Shown in pieces: positions 31,876 to 40,231 of a stretch of 41,090 bases of DNA. The notes under the pieces are model-generated. The model did not search any database, was not told where the DNA came from, and was given only the letters and a program-made list of their open reading frames with translations. The stretch's first letter is position 1. Each line of letters begins with the position of its first letter. This DNA is from Streptomyces sp. NBC_01237 (GTDB taxonomy: Bacteria; Actinomycetota; Actinomycetes; Streptomycetales; Streptomycetaceae): assembly GCF_035917275.1 (NCBI RefSeq), contig NZ_CP108511.1, positions 1 through 41,090 on the forward strand. Direction: 5' to 3'. A program made the translations under genes and the position numbers.

Positions 31876-33066
31876 ATGCTGCGCGTCATCAGGTCCACCC
31901 TCCAGGGACTCGACATCACCGAGGACCGCGAGGGCGAATTCGCGGACGCCGCCGAGGCCGGCGGGCTCGTCCGCGAGACCTACGCCAAGAACGAGCATGG
32001 GCAGAAGGGCATTCGAGTCGAGGTCCGGGCGTACTCCGACCCCGACGGGCAGCACCGGTTCGCCGTCCTCTACAGCAACCCCGCAGGCGTCGACTGGCAG
32101 CAGGACACCGAGGACTACGACGAGGCCCGCGCCCTGTACGAGGAGACCGTCCGCAACGAGGCGCAGGGCGCCGCTCCCGAGAGCGACGAGGACGGCCGGG
32201 AAACCCCTCTCTTCGACCACACAGACGTGCCCGGTATCGACGGGTACGAGGACGGAGCGGAGGGAGCGGGCGACGCGGAGGCGTACATGCTCGTCGCCGA
32301 GTGGACCACCGAAGAGGCCGAGAAGGCACAGCAGGTGGCCACAGCGAAGGCGCAAGACCGTCAGATCGCCTACGCCCGCGCCATCGACGCCTACGGGCGG
32401 GGCGGCCAGATCCTCCTGGCCGGCCGCGTGAGGAAGTCGACGCCGACCGTGCAGGACATCGCGGACCGGGGCCGGAAGCTCATTCGGGCACAGTTCACGG
32501 TGGACCTCTACGAGGACAACGCGGGCGGTCTGTACCTGCGGCGCCGGGGCGAGACCACCGTGTGGTCGATGGGATACGACGCGGGGCAGCTCGGTGGCCC
32601 GTTCGCGTCGGACGCAGCGGCCTGGCGTGACGGTGAGTGGGAGCCCAGCGAGAGCGACGGGCAGATCCCGGGATACGGCAGGGACACCAGCAGCCTGACC
32701 CATATCGCCACCTGGTCCACCTCGGCCGGGCTGGACCTGATGGGGGACGCCGCCGCCGGGCGTCCTGCGGCAGGAGCCGGGGGCCGCGAGTACCTGGACA
32801 TCGGCCACACCGCGGTCTGGTCCGTCGTGCGGGGCGAGTCCCCCGACGCCCGCGCCGTCGAGCCTGGCCGCGTCGGGCTCGACATCCCCAGCGTGGTCCT
32901 GGACTGGGCAGAGAAGAACGGTGTTGGCGCGGACGACACCACCTATCTCCTGGTCACCCCGTCCGATGAGGCGGGCGAGGTCATGGGCGAGCTTGACTAC
33001 ATCAGCTACCCGATGGCGGGGGCGGACATGACCACCCTCCGCGCCGCGCTGGAGGAGCTGAACTGA
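31876..33066 (+). CDS. Hypothetical acidic protein
   Basis: This 396-residue protein starts at ATG 31876 after AAGGGAG. It is acidic and appears cytoplasmic. The N-terminal part (about 1-75) is alpha/beta (LRVIRSTLQGLDITEDREGE, then GIRVEVRAYSDPDGQHRF). A charged linker with GYEDGAEGAGDAEAY follows, and later comes a beta-rich region (RKLIRAQFTVDLYEDNAGGL). The C-terminus has TTYLLVTPSDEAGEVMGELD. No family is recognised. It is a single-gene unit with its own promoter-like region and two terminators after it. Confidence 0.65.
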   Translation: MLRVIRSTLQGLDITEDREGEFADAAEAGGLVRETYAKNEHGQKGIRVEVRAYSDPDGQHRFAVLYSNPAGVDWQQDTEDYDEARALYEETVRNEAQGAAPESDEDGRETPLFDHTDVPGIDGYEDGAEGAGDAEAYMLVAEWTTEEAEKAQQVATAKAQDRQIAYARAIDAYGRGGQILLAGRVRKSTPTVQDIADRGRKLIRAQFTVDLYEDNAGGLYLRRRGETTVWSMGYDAGQLGGPFASDAAAWRDGEWEPSESDGQIPGYGRDTSSLTHIATWSTSAGLDLMGDAAAGRPAAGAGGREYLDIGHTAVWSVVRGESPDARAVEPGRVGLDIPSVVLDWAEKNGVGADDTTYLLVTPSDEAGEVMGELDYISYPMAGADMTTLRAALEELN

Positions 33067-33083
33067 GACCGCCATTCCGGAAT

Positions 33084-33110
33084 GGCCCCGCCGGTGAATC
33101 CGGCGGGGCC
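33084..33110 (+). terminator. Terminator after the 31876-33066 gene
   Basis: GGCCCCGCCGG (33084-33094) pairs perfectly with CCGGCGGGGCC (33100-33110), 18 bp after the stop codon. Confidence 0.8.
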
Positions 33111-33150
33111 GTCGTCGCTGGGGAGACGGGGCGCAGCGTCGGGCGGCGAA

Positions 33151-33195
33151 CGCAGCGTGGCCCCTGCCGGTTCGACCGGCAGGGGCCACGCTGCG
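33151..33195 (-). terminator. Strong 21-bp stem terminator between convergent genes
   Basis: A perfect 21-bp stem (33151-33171 with 33175-33195) closes a three-base loop, TCG. It lies six bases past the stop of the minus-strand Phd-like gene and faces the upstream plus-strand unit. It is the most stable hairpin in the plasmid interior. Confidence 0.85.
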
Positions 33196-33200
33196 AGGTG

Positions 33201-33827
33201 TTACAGCGCGAGGGAGTTGATTCCGTCGTACCAGCGCTTGAAAGCGGCCGCAGGGTTGTCGCTGAGCCTGAAGGCGTCGCGGACCTCGGACCAGATTTCC
33301 TTGCGCAGGGCGTCGGACTGCCGTTTGGCGTCGTCCAGGGCCTCGCGCGCTTCCTCGGACTCCGCTCCGGGGTCCGAGGTCTCCCAGTCAAGACGTGCGC
33401 TCTCGACCGTGGCCAGCGCCTCATCGATGCGCGGACGGGCAGCCTCCAGCACGGTGACGGTGCGTGTCAGGATCTCGGCCCATTCCCGGATGAGTTCTTC
33501 GTCATCGTGGGCGGCGCCGATGACGACCGATCCGACGCTCTCGTGGCTGCCGGGCTCGGACAGCGTGATCATGGTGTCCCGCTCCCCGACGCGTTCAGTG
33601 GCCAGCACCCAGCGGCTCGTGGGGTGAGGAGTGATCTCCTCATTCCACGTGGATCGCGTGATGGTCAGCGGCAGGGTTGTGGTCACGGTCGTGTCCTCCA
33701 GGGTGGTGATGCGTGCTACCGGCCGGCCGTTGCGGGTCAGGATGACGTCGGTTCCCGAGGCGTGCACTCCGGCGACGAGGTCACCCAGAATCCCGCGAGC
33801 TTTCTCGATTCCAACTTTCTTGCTCAT
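33201..33827 (-). CDS. Phd/YefM-domain protein with long C-terminal extension
   Basis: This 208-residue protein starts at ATG 33827. Residues about 1-50 match the Phd/YefM antitoxin DNA-binding fold (KARGILGDLVAGVHASGTDV, then VILTRNGRPVARI). Antitoxins of this type are about 80-90 residues; here a helical, acidic extension of about 120 residues follows (EAREALDDAKRQSDALRKEI). No toxin gene of a known family is adjacent, so this is an orphan regulator, or the partner is the unknown protein at 33884-34186. Two CCTTAAGG sites immediately upstream suggest autoregulation. Confidence 0.75.
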   Translation of the reverse strand: MSKKVGIEKARGILGDLVAGVHASGTDVILTRNGRPVARITTLEDTTVTTTLPLTITRSTWNEEITPHPTSRWVLATERVGERDTMITLSEPGSHESVGSVVIGAAHDDEELIREWAEILTRTVTVLEAARPRIDEALATVESARLDWETSDPGAESEEAREALDDAKRQSDALRKEIWSEVRDAFRLSDNPAAAFKRWYDGINSLAL

Positions 33828-33834
33828 GCCTAGG

Positions 33835-33852
33835 ACCTTAAGGACCTTAAGG
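33835..33852. promoter_or_regulatory. Tandem CCTTAAGG operator
   Basis: ACCTTAAGG occurs twice in a row (33835-33843 and 33844-33852); each copy contains the palindrome CCTTAAGG. The pair ends eight bases before the start of the Phd-like gene on the minus strand and next to CCTAGG (33829-33834). This is a classic place for antitoxin autoregulation. Confidence 0.6.
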
Positions 33853-33883
33853 TTTTGATGTCAAGTCAGATGCGGTTTCACTG

Positions 33884-34186
33884 TCATGAGGTGACAGGTT
33901 TTGCTGCGGGGCTCGGGGCCAGGAGCACGGAGGACACCCACCGTTGTGTTCGGCTGCGTGCTGCGGGGGCGAGCTTGCCGAGTGCGGCCAGGGCGGCACC
34001 GCGGGCGTACAGCTGGTACGACAGCACGCCGCCCGTCATGATCACCTCGGCGGCGGCCCGGTCCGAGGGCGACAGCTCGCTCTCGCCCAGCATCGCCGTC
34101 AGCCATCCCAGCGCGGCTACGCGGTCCCCAGAGCTCAAAGGTTTCAGCAGGTCGTACACGATTCTCATCCCGGTGATCTCGTCCAT
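33884..34186 (-). CDS. Small hypothetical helical protein
   Basis: This 100-residue protein starts at ATG 34186 or, with a purine-rich GGACGAG upstream, at ATG 34168. It is helical (YDLLKPLSSGDRVAALGWLT and AAAEVIMTGGVLSYQLYARG) with no membrane segment or known motif. It is on the same strand as, and 57 bp upstream of, the Phd-like gene, so it might be cotranscribed with it, but it does not look like a typical toxin. Confidence 0.5.
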   Translation of the reverse strand: MDEITGMRIVYDLLKPLSSGDRVAALGWLTAMLGESELSPSDRAAAEVIMTGGVLSYQLYARGAALAALGKLAPAARSRTQRWVSSVLLAPSPAAKPVTS

Positions 34187-34288
34187 GTGGCGACTAGATC
34201 AGGTCGTGTGTCGCAGTTACGTCGCACCGCAGAGGGCGTGTCGAAGTCCGGCGGTCGTGCTGGATAGGGTCGGGGCAGACCGTGCCGT

Positions 34289-34495
34289 ATGGGTGCGCGG
34301 GATAGGTCCGGGTCCCCGGAGTACGGCCAGGACCCCTGGGGCCGGTGGCGGCCCCGCTACTGGCCCCAGGACCGCCGCGGCGAGCGCGAGCAGGGCCTGA
34401 AGGCGAAGTGGCCGGTACCCGGAGTCCGCTTGCGCGGGTGGCACGGGTACCGGCCGGTCCAAAGCACACCCCGCAGGGTCGGCCTTGCCCGGTGA
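34289..34495 (+). CDS. Doubtful small Arg/Trp-rich protein
   Basis: This is a 68-residue open frame with many Arg, Trp and Pro (DPWGRWRPRYWPQDRRGERE). The ribosome site is weak, and the composition is that of GC-rich spacer, but the stretch is otherwise empty and frames of this sort do occur on such plasmids. Codon bias gives little support. Confidence 0.3.
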   Translation: MGARDRSGSPEYGQDPWGRWRPRYWPQDRRGEREQGLKAKWPVPGVRLRGWHGYRPVQSTPRRVGLAR

Positions 34496-34565
34496 GCGTA
34501 CCCGTACGCTGGACCGGTAGGAAAGCTCAGTACTCATTTGTAGAGCCGTGTTGAGGAGTCTCCCC

Positions 34566-35609
34566 GTGATCTGTGCAGGCCGCCGTCATCTCGTGCGCAC
34601 GCTCGCGGACCTGGCCGCGCAGCAGGGGATACAGCTCCAGTCCTATCTCAACGCCGCGCACCACAAATCCGCCGGCCACCCGGCGCCGGTCAGCTCGTCC
34701 GGCGCGCGGACGCTCCTGTACGACGGCGACCAGGTCGACGCGTTCCTGACCGGTGCACCGGTCCCGTCGCTGCGGTCCGAGGACGACGTCCAGGAGCACG
34801 AGGACGATGACCTCCTGGACCGCCGGGAGGCCGCCGCCGTGCTCGGTGTCGCCCCGCGTACCTGGGGCACGTACAAGCATCACCCGTTGCTGACCGAGCA
34901 CGTGACGGAGGTGGGCGGGGTGGAGCACTGGCCCAGGGGTGTCGTGCACCGCTACCGGACCGGCCGCCCCGGTAGGGCCACCGTGACCGGACGTCCGGAG
35001 GGCACCGGGGACCAGGTCCCGCGCGATCAGCTGCTGGCCCGTACCGCTCCGCTCCTCGATGCGGACCCCACGATCAGTGCGGCCACGGTCACTGCCGAGC
35101 TGGGCGTGTACACCAGCACCGCGCAGGATGCCCTGACCCGCCTCCGTGCCGACCGCATCGCCGATCTCATCGGCGCCCGACCGGAGTTGAGCCCGAAGGA
35201 AGCCGCGGTGGCCCTCGGCTACCCGGCCGGACAGGTCCGCCGTGCGACCGTCCGGGCCGAAGCCGTCCTCCGCGCCCGCGACGCCGCCCCGTACCTGGCC
35301 GCTGTCGCCGCCGCCATGCACGGCGCCGGCTGGACCACCACCACGGCCGCGCCCGACATCCAGCACCCCGCCGACGACCACGTTGTTGCCGTGCTCGCCC
35401 TCGACGCGGCCGTGGTCCCAGCGCCCGCGCTTGTCTGGGACGAGCGGCAGGGATGGCGCACCGCGACGTCCCGCCGCCACCCGCTCGGCCGTGGCGCGGC
35501 CGTACCGCCGGAAGGCAACGGCATCCGCTACCTCGCAGCGGGCACCACGCCCCCGCCCGAAGCCCTCACCGCCGCCCTCAACCTTCCCTGCGAGAGGTCA
35601 ACCGCCTAG
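34566..35609 (+). CDS. DUF6292-like protein with helix-turn-helix elements
   Basis: This 347-residue protein is placed at GTG 34566, seven bases after GAGGAG. The N-terminal part has an excisionase-like helix pair (LDRREAAAVLGVAPRTWGTY, about 85-110). The middle (about 155-230) holds further winged-helix-like units (ISAATVTAELGVYTSTAQDA, then PKEAAVALGYPAGQVRRATV). The C-terminal third (YLAAVAAAMHGAGWTTTTAA to LVWDERQGW) resembles DUF6292. It precedes tap by 75 bp in the same direction. It may be a regulator or a replication protein working with Tap and Tpg; the sequence does not decide. Confidence 0.6.
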   Translation: MICAGRRHLVRTLADLAAQQGIQLQSYLNAAHHKSAGHPAPVSSSGARTLLYDGDQVDAFLTGAPVPSLRSEDDVQEHEDDDLLDRREAAAVLGVAPRTWGTYKHHPLLTEHVTEVGGVEHWPRGVVHRYRTGRPGRATVTGRPEGTGDQVPRDQLLARTAPLLDADPTISAATVTAELGVYTSTAQDALTRLRADRIADLIGARPELSPKEAAVALGYPAGQVRRATVRAEAVLRARDAAPYLAAVAAAMHGAGWTTTTAAPDIQHPADDHVVAVLALDAAVVPAPALVWDERQGWRTATSRRHPLGRGAAVPPEGNGIRYLAAGTTPPPEALTAALNLPCERSTA

Positions 35610-35628
35610 CAGTGGCGATTCATGTGCG

Positions 35629-35664
35629 ATTGAGTGCGCGACTCAATGCGCGATCGGGTATGCT
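35629..35664 (+). promoter_or_regulatory. Inverted repeat and promoter region of tap
   Basis: ATTGAGT (35629-35635) pairs with ACTCAAT (35641-35647) around GCGCG. GCGAYT-like units recur at about 35615, 35626, 35638 and 35649. TATGCT at 35659-35664 is a good -10 element, 20 bp before the ribosome site. The N-terminal helix-turn-helix of Tap makes autoregulation here plausible. Confidence 0.5.
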
Positions 35665-35684
35665 GTCTATTGGAGGTGACCTCT

Positions 35685-37883
35685 GTGTCCACTGAGAACG
35701 AGCTGTTCAGCGCGGTCGATGCGCTGCTGGAGCAAGTCGCGCAGGACGATCTGCCGACCCCTGCGGAGCGCAAGCGTCTGCGGGAGGCGGCGGGGCTGAG
35801 TCAGGCGCAGATCGCCACGGCGCTGGACGCCCGCCGGGAGGCCGTGGGGAACTGGGAGGCCGGTCGGACCGAGCCGCGGCCGCCGAAGCGCGCCGCGTAC
35901 GCCCGGCTGCTGGAGGGCCTCGCCGCCCGCTACCCCGCCCCGGCCGCCGACGCGCCCGCCGCTGCCCCGGCCCTGGTGGTCCCCGAAGCGTTCACCGGCC
36001 CGGCCCCGGAGCCGACCCCCGCCGTGCCTGCCGCCGCTGTTCCGTCGTCCCGGCCGAAGACCGAGGCGGCAGGCACCACCAGGCCGTCGGCGACGTCGCG
36101 GCGCCCGGGTGCGAAGAAGGCGGCGGCGAAGAAGGCGGCGGCCGGCCCTGTCGACCCGCGCTTCGAGAACGGCCCTCTCGCGGTCATCGACTGCGAGGAC
36201 GGGCAGGTGTCTGCGTACTGCGTCGGCGGCCTGGTCCTGGACGTGCCCGCCAAGACGATCCCCGCCCTGATCGACTGGACGCTGACCGAGGCCCGGCTCG
36301 GGCAGGCCCGCCTGCACCGCAACGGCCGCGACGCCGACCCGATCCTCGTCCTCACCGCCGCCGCCCTGGAGCGCTTCGGCCTGCCGGTCGTCCTGTCGGA
36401 GGAGGAGCGGCACGCGAGCCGGCTGCCGGAGAGCCACAAGGTGGTCAAGCAGATCACCAGGGCCGGGCTCCAGATGAGCCAGCGCGGATTCGGCCCGTGG
36501 GCCCGCGTCTACCGCGACCCGGAAGGCTCCCGGCGTCGCTGCGTTCAGCTGTGCATCCTGCCCTGGAACGCGCTGGACGCCCGCGAGTGGGACAAGAAGG
36601 ACAACCCGCAGCTGCCGACGATGCACCCGGCCGACCTCGTCCAGTACCTCGGTCTGTACGCGGCCCGGGTGATCACGCCGCGCGGCACCACCGCGACGAC
36701 CGGCCTGGAGCTGATGACCGCGCTGCGCCCGCCGACCCGCGCGGAGAAGGACCCGGCCACCGGCGAGTTCAAGCGGGCCTTCAACGACGACGCGCTCACC
36801 CAGCTCTACCCCGTGGTGGAGTGCGAGGTCCCCGACGAACACCCGGTCCTGAAGGGGAAGTTCGCCCGGCACCACCTGCGCACCCCGGCCGAGATGCTGA
36901 TGGAGGAGCCCTACGACTGGTGCCGGCCGCTGACCGATGACGAGTGCGTGAACCCGTACCTGGTCGTCGTCGACCTCAACATGAGCTTCGCCGCGGCCGC
37001 GAACGGGCTCACGGTCGGGCTGAACGGGCCGACCCACCTGACCGGCAACCCGCAGTTCGATCCGGCGCTGCCCGGCTCGTGGCTGGTCGACCTGTCCCAC
37101 GTCGACCTGTCCCGCGTCCGGATCAACGGCCGCACCGTCGACGGCGACCGGCTGCCCTCCCCGTTCACGCCGAAGGGCGACCGCCCCACCGGCCCGGCCT
37201 GGTACGCCACCCCGACCGTCGCCTACGCGGTGGAGCTCGGCTTCGACGTCGCGCCCATCGAGGCGTACGTCCGCACCCAGACAGGCCGCTACCTCGACTC
37301 CTGGTACAAGCGACTGCGCGACGCATACGTGCACACGATGGCCGACATGGGCGTCACCACCGACCTCGGAGGCCAGGAGTTCCTCGACGCGATGGCGCGG
37401 CGCAAGCAGGTCGACCCGACCATGGGCCTGCTGGAGAACGCGATCAAGGCGACGGCGAAGGGCGCCATCGGCAAGCTGCGCCAGCGCTCCCGGGGCCAGG
37501 TGCCGTACTACGAGCCCTACCCGGCGCTGGACCGGTGGACCTGGCGCCCCGACATCCGGGCCGCTGTGCTGGCCACCCAGCGCACCGGCCTGCACCGCAA
37601 GCTGATGAAGACGGCAGCCGCCGCCGACCTGTACCCGGTCGCCATCGGCACCGACGCGATCGTCTACCCCTCGCCCGGCCCGTCCCCACTGGACGTCCTC
37701 CCGCACACCGAGGAGGGCAAGCCCGTGCCGGGCACGTTCCGGCTCGGGGTCTCGCCCGGAATGGTCAAGTGGCAGGGCACACAGACCGTCCTGTGGGCGG
37801 AGCAGCTGTTCGAGGAGCGCGGCGGCGTGGTCAACGTCTCCAACCTGATCAAGACCGACCAGAGCGCCGGAGAAGGGGAGTAA
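35685..37883 (+). CDS. tap: Telomere-associated protein Tap
   Basis: This 732-residue protein starts at GTG 35685, eight bases after GGAGG. An XRE-type helix-turn-helix (RLREAAGLSQAQIATALDAR, about 32-65) is followed by an Ala/Pro/Lys linker. A large C-terminal region follows with LAVIDCEDGQVSAYCVGGLV, VVVDLNMSFAAAANGLTVGL and PGMVKWQGTQTVLWAEQLFE. Length, the N-terminal helix-turn-helix and the adjacent tpg gene are those of Streptomyces Tap, which binds the 3' overhang of the telomere and recruits the terminal protein for end patching. No truncation is seen. The tap-tpg pair is the usual two-gene operon. Confidence 0.9.
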   Translation: MSTENELFSAVDALLEQVAQDDLPTPAERKRLREAAGLSQAQIATALDARREAVGNWEAGRTEPRPPKRAAYARLLEGLAARYPAPAADAPAAAPALVVPEAFTGPAPEPTPAVPAAAVPSSRPKTEAAGTTRPSATSRRPGAKKAAAKKAAAGPVDPRFENGPLAVIDCEDGQVSAYCVGGLVLDVPAKTIPALIDWTLTEARLGQARLHRNGRDADPILVLTAAALERFGLPVVLSEEERHASRLPESHKVVKQITRAGLQMSQRGFGPWARVYRDPEGSRRRCVQLCILPWNALDAREWDKKDNPQLPTMHPADLVQYLGLYAARVITPRGTTATTGLELMTALRPPTRAEKDPATGEFKRAFNDDALTQLYPVVECEVPDEHPVLKGKFARHHLRTPAEMLMEEPYDWCRPLTDDECVNPYLVVVDLNMSFAAAANGLTVGLNGPTHLTGNPQFDPALPGSWLVDLSHVDLSRVRINGRTVDGDRLPSPFTPKGDRPTGPAWYATPTVAYAVELGFDVAPIEAYVRTQTGRYLDSWYKRLRDAYVHTMADMGVTTDLGGQEFLDAMARRKQVDPTMGLLENAIKATAKGAIGKLRQRSRGQVPYYEPYPALDRWTWRPDIRAAVLATQRTGLHRKLMKTAAAADLYPVAIGTDAIVYPSPGPSPLDVLPHTEEGKPVPGTFRLGVSPGMVKWQGTQTVLWAEQLFEERGGVVNVSNLIKTDQSAGEGE

Positions 37884-37886
37884 CCC

Positions 37887-38444
37887 ATGGTCGACTCGCT
37901 CGGGGACAGCCTCGACCGCGCACTTGAGGGGGCGTTCACCCGCCGCATCCCGCAGAGCGCCCAAGCGCAGATGAACTACCTCGTCAAGCAGCTCAAGGGC
38001 ACCAAGGCCGCCGCCCAGGCCCTCGGGATCTCCCAGCGCACCGTGGAGCGGTACGTGACGGGCAAGCTCAAGCGGCCCCGCAAGGACCTCCGCTCCCGCA
38101 TGGAGAGCGAAGTCAAGAAGCGGTGGCAGCCGCAGATCCGCGCGAAGGCGCGGAAGAAGGCAGCGTCCACGGACGGCCTGGTCGTCTCCACCCGCGCCCG
38201 GTTCGGGTTCACCGCAGAATCGGGCACGACCGACGACGCCCGGATCCGCGACATCACCCAGGCCCTGCCGCCTGAGTTCGCCGACCAGCTGTTCACCGCA
38301 CGGGAGCAGGGCGCCACCGACCAGCAGCTCCAGCAGATTGCGGCCAACGGACTCGCGCAGATGTACTTCCGCGCCAACAACTCCCGCGCCCAAGGGCTGG
38401 GCGTGGAGTTCACCGATGTGGAGCGGCTCGACATCGAGCTGTGA
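37887..38444 (+). CDS. tpg: Telomere terminal protein Tpg
   Basis: This 185-residue protein starts at ATG 37887 after AAGGGGAG, 3 bp after tap. It has the Tpg hallmarks: AQMNYLVKQLKGTKAAAQAL and the helix-turn-helix QALGISQRTVERYVTGKLKR (about 35-62). KKRWQPQIRAKARKKA and a conserved C-terminus (EFTDVERLDIEL) follow. T114 in ESGTTDD lies at the position assigned in Streptomyces Tpg to the residue that primes DNA synthesis and stays linked to the 5' end. This length and sequence place it in the classic Tpg family, although the plasmid ends are not of the archetypal sequence. Confidence 0.92.
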   Translation: MVDSLGDSLDRALEGAFTRRIPQSAQAQMNYLVKQLKGTKAAAQALGISQRTVERYVTGKLKRPRKDLRSRMESEVKKRWQPQIRAKARKKAASTDGLVVSTRARFGFTAESGTTDDARIRDITQALPPEFADQLFTAREQGATDQQLQQIAANGLAQMYFRANNSRAQGLGVEFTDVERLDIEL

Positions 38445-38456
38445 TCACCCGCCCAC

Positions 38457-38497
38457 GGCAGGGGTCCCGAACCGGCGTGAGGTTCGGGGCCCCTGCC
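38457..38497 (+). terminator. Terminator after tap-tpg
   Basis: A 17-bp stem (38457-38473 with 38481-38497) has one G-U pair and a seven-base loop, 13 bp after the tpg stop codon. Confidence 0.85.
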
Positions 38498-38560
38498 AGA
38501 TGCTGTCGCCGGGTCAGCCGGTGGCCCGAAAGTTTCAAGATCCCCGACAGCATCAGCTAC

Positions 38561-38724
38561 TGAAGGGCGCGCAGACGTCGTGGTTGGACGGGGCGCAGCG
38601 AGGGTGTGAAGGGCGCGCAGACGTCGTGGTTGGACGGGGCGCAGCGAGGGTGTGAAGGGCGCGCAGACGTCGTGGTTGGACGGGGCGCAGCGAGGGTGTG
38701 AAGGGCGCGCAGACGTCGTGGTTG
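38561..38724 (+). repeat. 46-bp tandem repeat, three full copies and a partial
   Basis: Units start at 38561, 38607, 38653 and 38699, each beginning TGAAGGGCGCGCAGACGTCG. The first three are identical over 46 bp and the fourth stops after 26 bp. No variable spacer lies between them, so this is a minisatellite or protein-binding array and not a CRISPR. It sits between the tap-tpg terminator and the internal palindrome cluster. Confidence 0.9.
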
Positions 38725-38775
38725 AGGCCCTTCCTTGCTGGAGTCACCCCCGCCGGGCGTTGACGTGACGCCGCT

Positions 38776-39055
38776 GGTGGGGGTGATCCGCTCCGCTCCT
38801 CACCCCCACCGGGGCGCGCCGGTCCGCTCCGCTCCCCGGACCGAGCGCTCCGCGCTCTCACGCCCGAGGGTGGCGGGGCCGCCGGTCCGCTCCGCTTCCC
38901 GGCCGCGCGCTCCGCGCGCTCGACCCCGCCACCCTCCCCGCCGGGGGCGCTCCGCTTCCCACGGCGGGACCGTCCGGCCAAGCGGACCAGCGCTCCGCGC
39001 CGCCCCGAGCGCTCCGCGCTGCCGGACGATGTCACGGCCGCTGCGCGGCAGTGAC
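38776..39055. repeat. Internal telomere-like palindrome cluster
   Basis: Dense hairpins occur: an 11-bp stem 38776-38786/38800-38810, a 7-bp stem 38820-38826/38837-38843, and GAGCGC/GCGCTC 38843-38857 with loop TCC. A 13-bp stem 38866-38878/38924-38936 encloses GCGCGC/GCGCGC (38905-38919, loop TCC). AGCGC/GCGCT lies at 39008-39020, and GTCAC plus GCCGC pair with GCGGC plus GTGAC (39031-39055, loop TGC). The top-strand loops are TCC and TGC, as at the left end of the plasmid. It is 2 kb from the right end. It holds no gene and looks like a buried left-type terminus. Confidence 0.75.
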
Positions 39056-39224
39056 GGCGGCGACACGACAACGCCCGGCGGGGGTGTCTCCATATGGGTT
39101 GACCTGCGGTTTTAGGGCCAGGAACAGCCCTCGGAAGTAGGTAAGGGATGTAGTCTTTTCTTGTTGGTCGGCGGTGGCAGTCGGCCAACAGTCCAAAGCT
39201 CAAATCAACGCAAGGGGACACAAA

Positions 39225-39626
39225 GTGACTGACACTCAGCAGAGCATCCCGCTCGCCCTCCGGCTCGAAGCCGACGGCCGGTTCATGCTGATCGAGTGGC
39301 CCGCCGCAGGCACCCTCCAGGTGCTCTACACCGCGATCGGGTGCCAGACCATCACCGCCGTCGACATCAGCCCGCAGCTGACCATGTGGCTGGACGACAC
39401 CGGGGTCTACAGCGGAGCCCCGGTCAACTCGGGCGCAACGGCGCTCTACGCCGCCCACCGCCCGCAGCACCAGAACTACTACGGCACCGCCGTCATCACC
39501 GGCGGCACGGACGGGCACGGCAACAGCCTCCCGCTGACGACGGATCAGATCACCGCGATCGTGGAATTCCACTGCACCGTGGGCGACGCCAAGATCCCCA
39601 GCCAGCGCGACAACCGGGGAATCTGA
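39225..39626 (+). CDS. DUF3846-like protein
   Basis: This 133-residue protein is placed at GTG 39225 after CAAGGGGA. The pattern LQVLYTAIGCQTITAVDISP, then LTMWLDDTGVY, PVNSGATALY and YYGTAVITGG, matches the DUF3846 family of phage and plasmid proteins: an IGC turn, a DD-G pair, an N-x-A-x-LY helix and a final G-x-x-V-I-x-G strand. The function is unknown. It is followed after one base by the next gene and lies beyond the internal palindrome cluster. Confidence 0.7.
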   Translation: MTDTQQSIPLALRLEADGRFMLIEWPAAGTLQVLYTAIGCQTITAVDISPQLTMWLDDTGVYSGAPVNSGATALYAAHRPQHQNYYGTAVITGGTDGHGNSLPLTTDQITAIVEFHCTVGDAKIPSQRDNRGI

Positions 39627-39627
39627 A

Positions 39628-40161
39628 ATGGCCGACAGGTACACACTCGGCGCAGCGGACATGGAATGCCGATACCCGGTCACCCTGACCGGGAATTACA
39701 TCGGACTGGTATTCCGCTGGCACCGCGCGTGGTTCGCCATTCCCGCCGGAATTACCACTCCCGCCGGAATGCACATCGAAGTTCGTGTCTCTGCCGGAGC
39801 CATCGGCAAGGACACAGCGGCCCGGTACCTCTGCGACGAATTCGACGCCGGACGAATCGCACCCGGCCAGAAGGCCCCCGATGATTCCGTCCCGGAATCG
39901 GGACACGGCCCCGTGCCGCTGCTCCACCGCCGCATGGACAAGCCCCATAACCGCTCGGCCGCCCTGTGGGCCCGGTACCGCCTTTCTGTCCGTTCCTGGA
40001 CCGCACTCGGCGGATATCCCGGAGCAGACAATCCGTGGCTCCTGCGCTGCGATCTCTGCGGCTGGATCGGAATCAAGTACTGGTCCCACCTGAGGCCCCG
40101 CAAGGGCAATCCCCCCTCCCGCTTCCGGCACCCCGGATGCACCGGACGCACGACCGCCTGA
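39628..40161 (+). CDS. Hypothetical protein with a zinc-ribbon-like end
   Basis: This 177-residue protein starts at ATG 39628, one base after the previous stop. The N-terminal part (about 1-70) looks alpha/beta (YPVTLTGNYIGLVFRWHRAW). The C-terminal part holds CDLCGW and, later, H and C in FRHPGCTGR, which could bind zinc. Codon use is less GC-biased than that of tap and tpg. No family is recognised. Confidence 0.6.
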   Translation: MADRYTLGAADMECRYPVTLTGNYIGLVFRWHRAWFAIPAGITTPAGMHIEVRVSAGAIGKDTAARYLCDEFDAGRIAPGQKAPDDSVPESGHGPVPLLHRRMDKPHNRSAALWARYRLSVRSWTALGGYPGADNPWLLRCDLCGWIGIKYWSHLRPRKGNPPSRFRHPGCTGRTTA

Positions 40162-40231
40162 CCCTGCCCCACCACCAGCGGCCGGGGGGTGGCGCCCCCG
40201 GCCGCGCCCAAAGCGTGAAAGAAGGAAGCAC

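Noticed and set aside
35667..38393. Minus-strand frame of 908 codons
   Set aside because: It is antisense to tap and tpg, which are recognised families.
38561..38724. CRISPR array
   Set aside because: The 46-bp units are directly adjacent with no variable spacers, and no cas genes are present.
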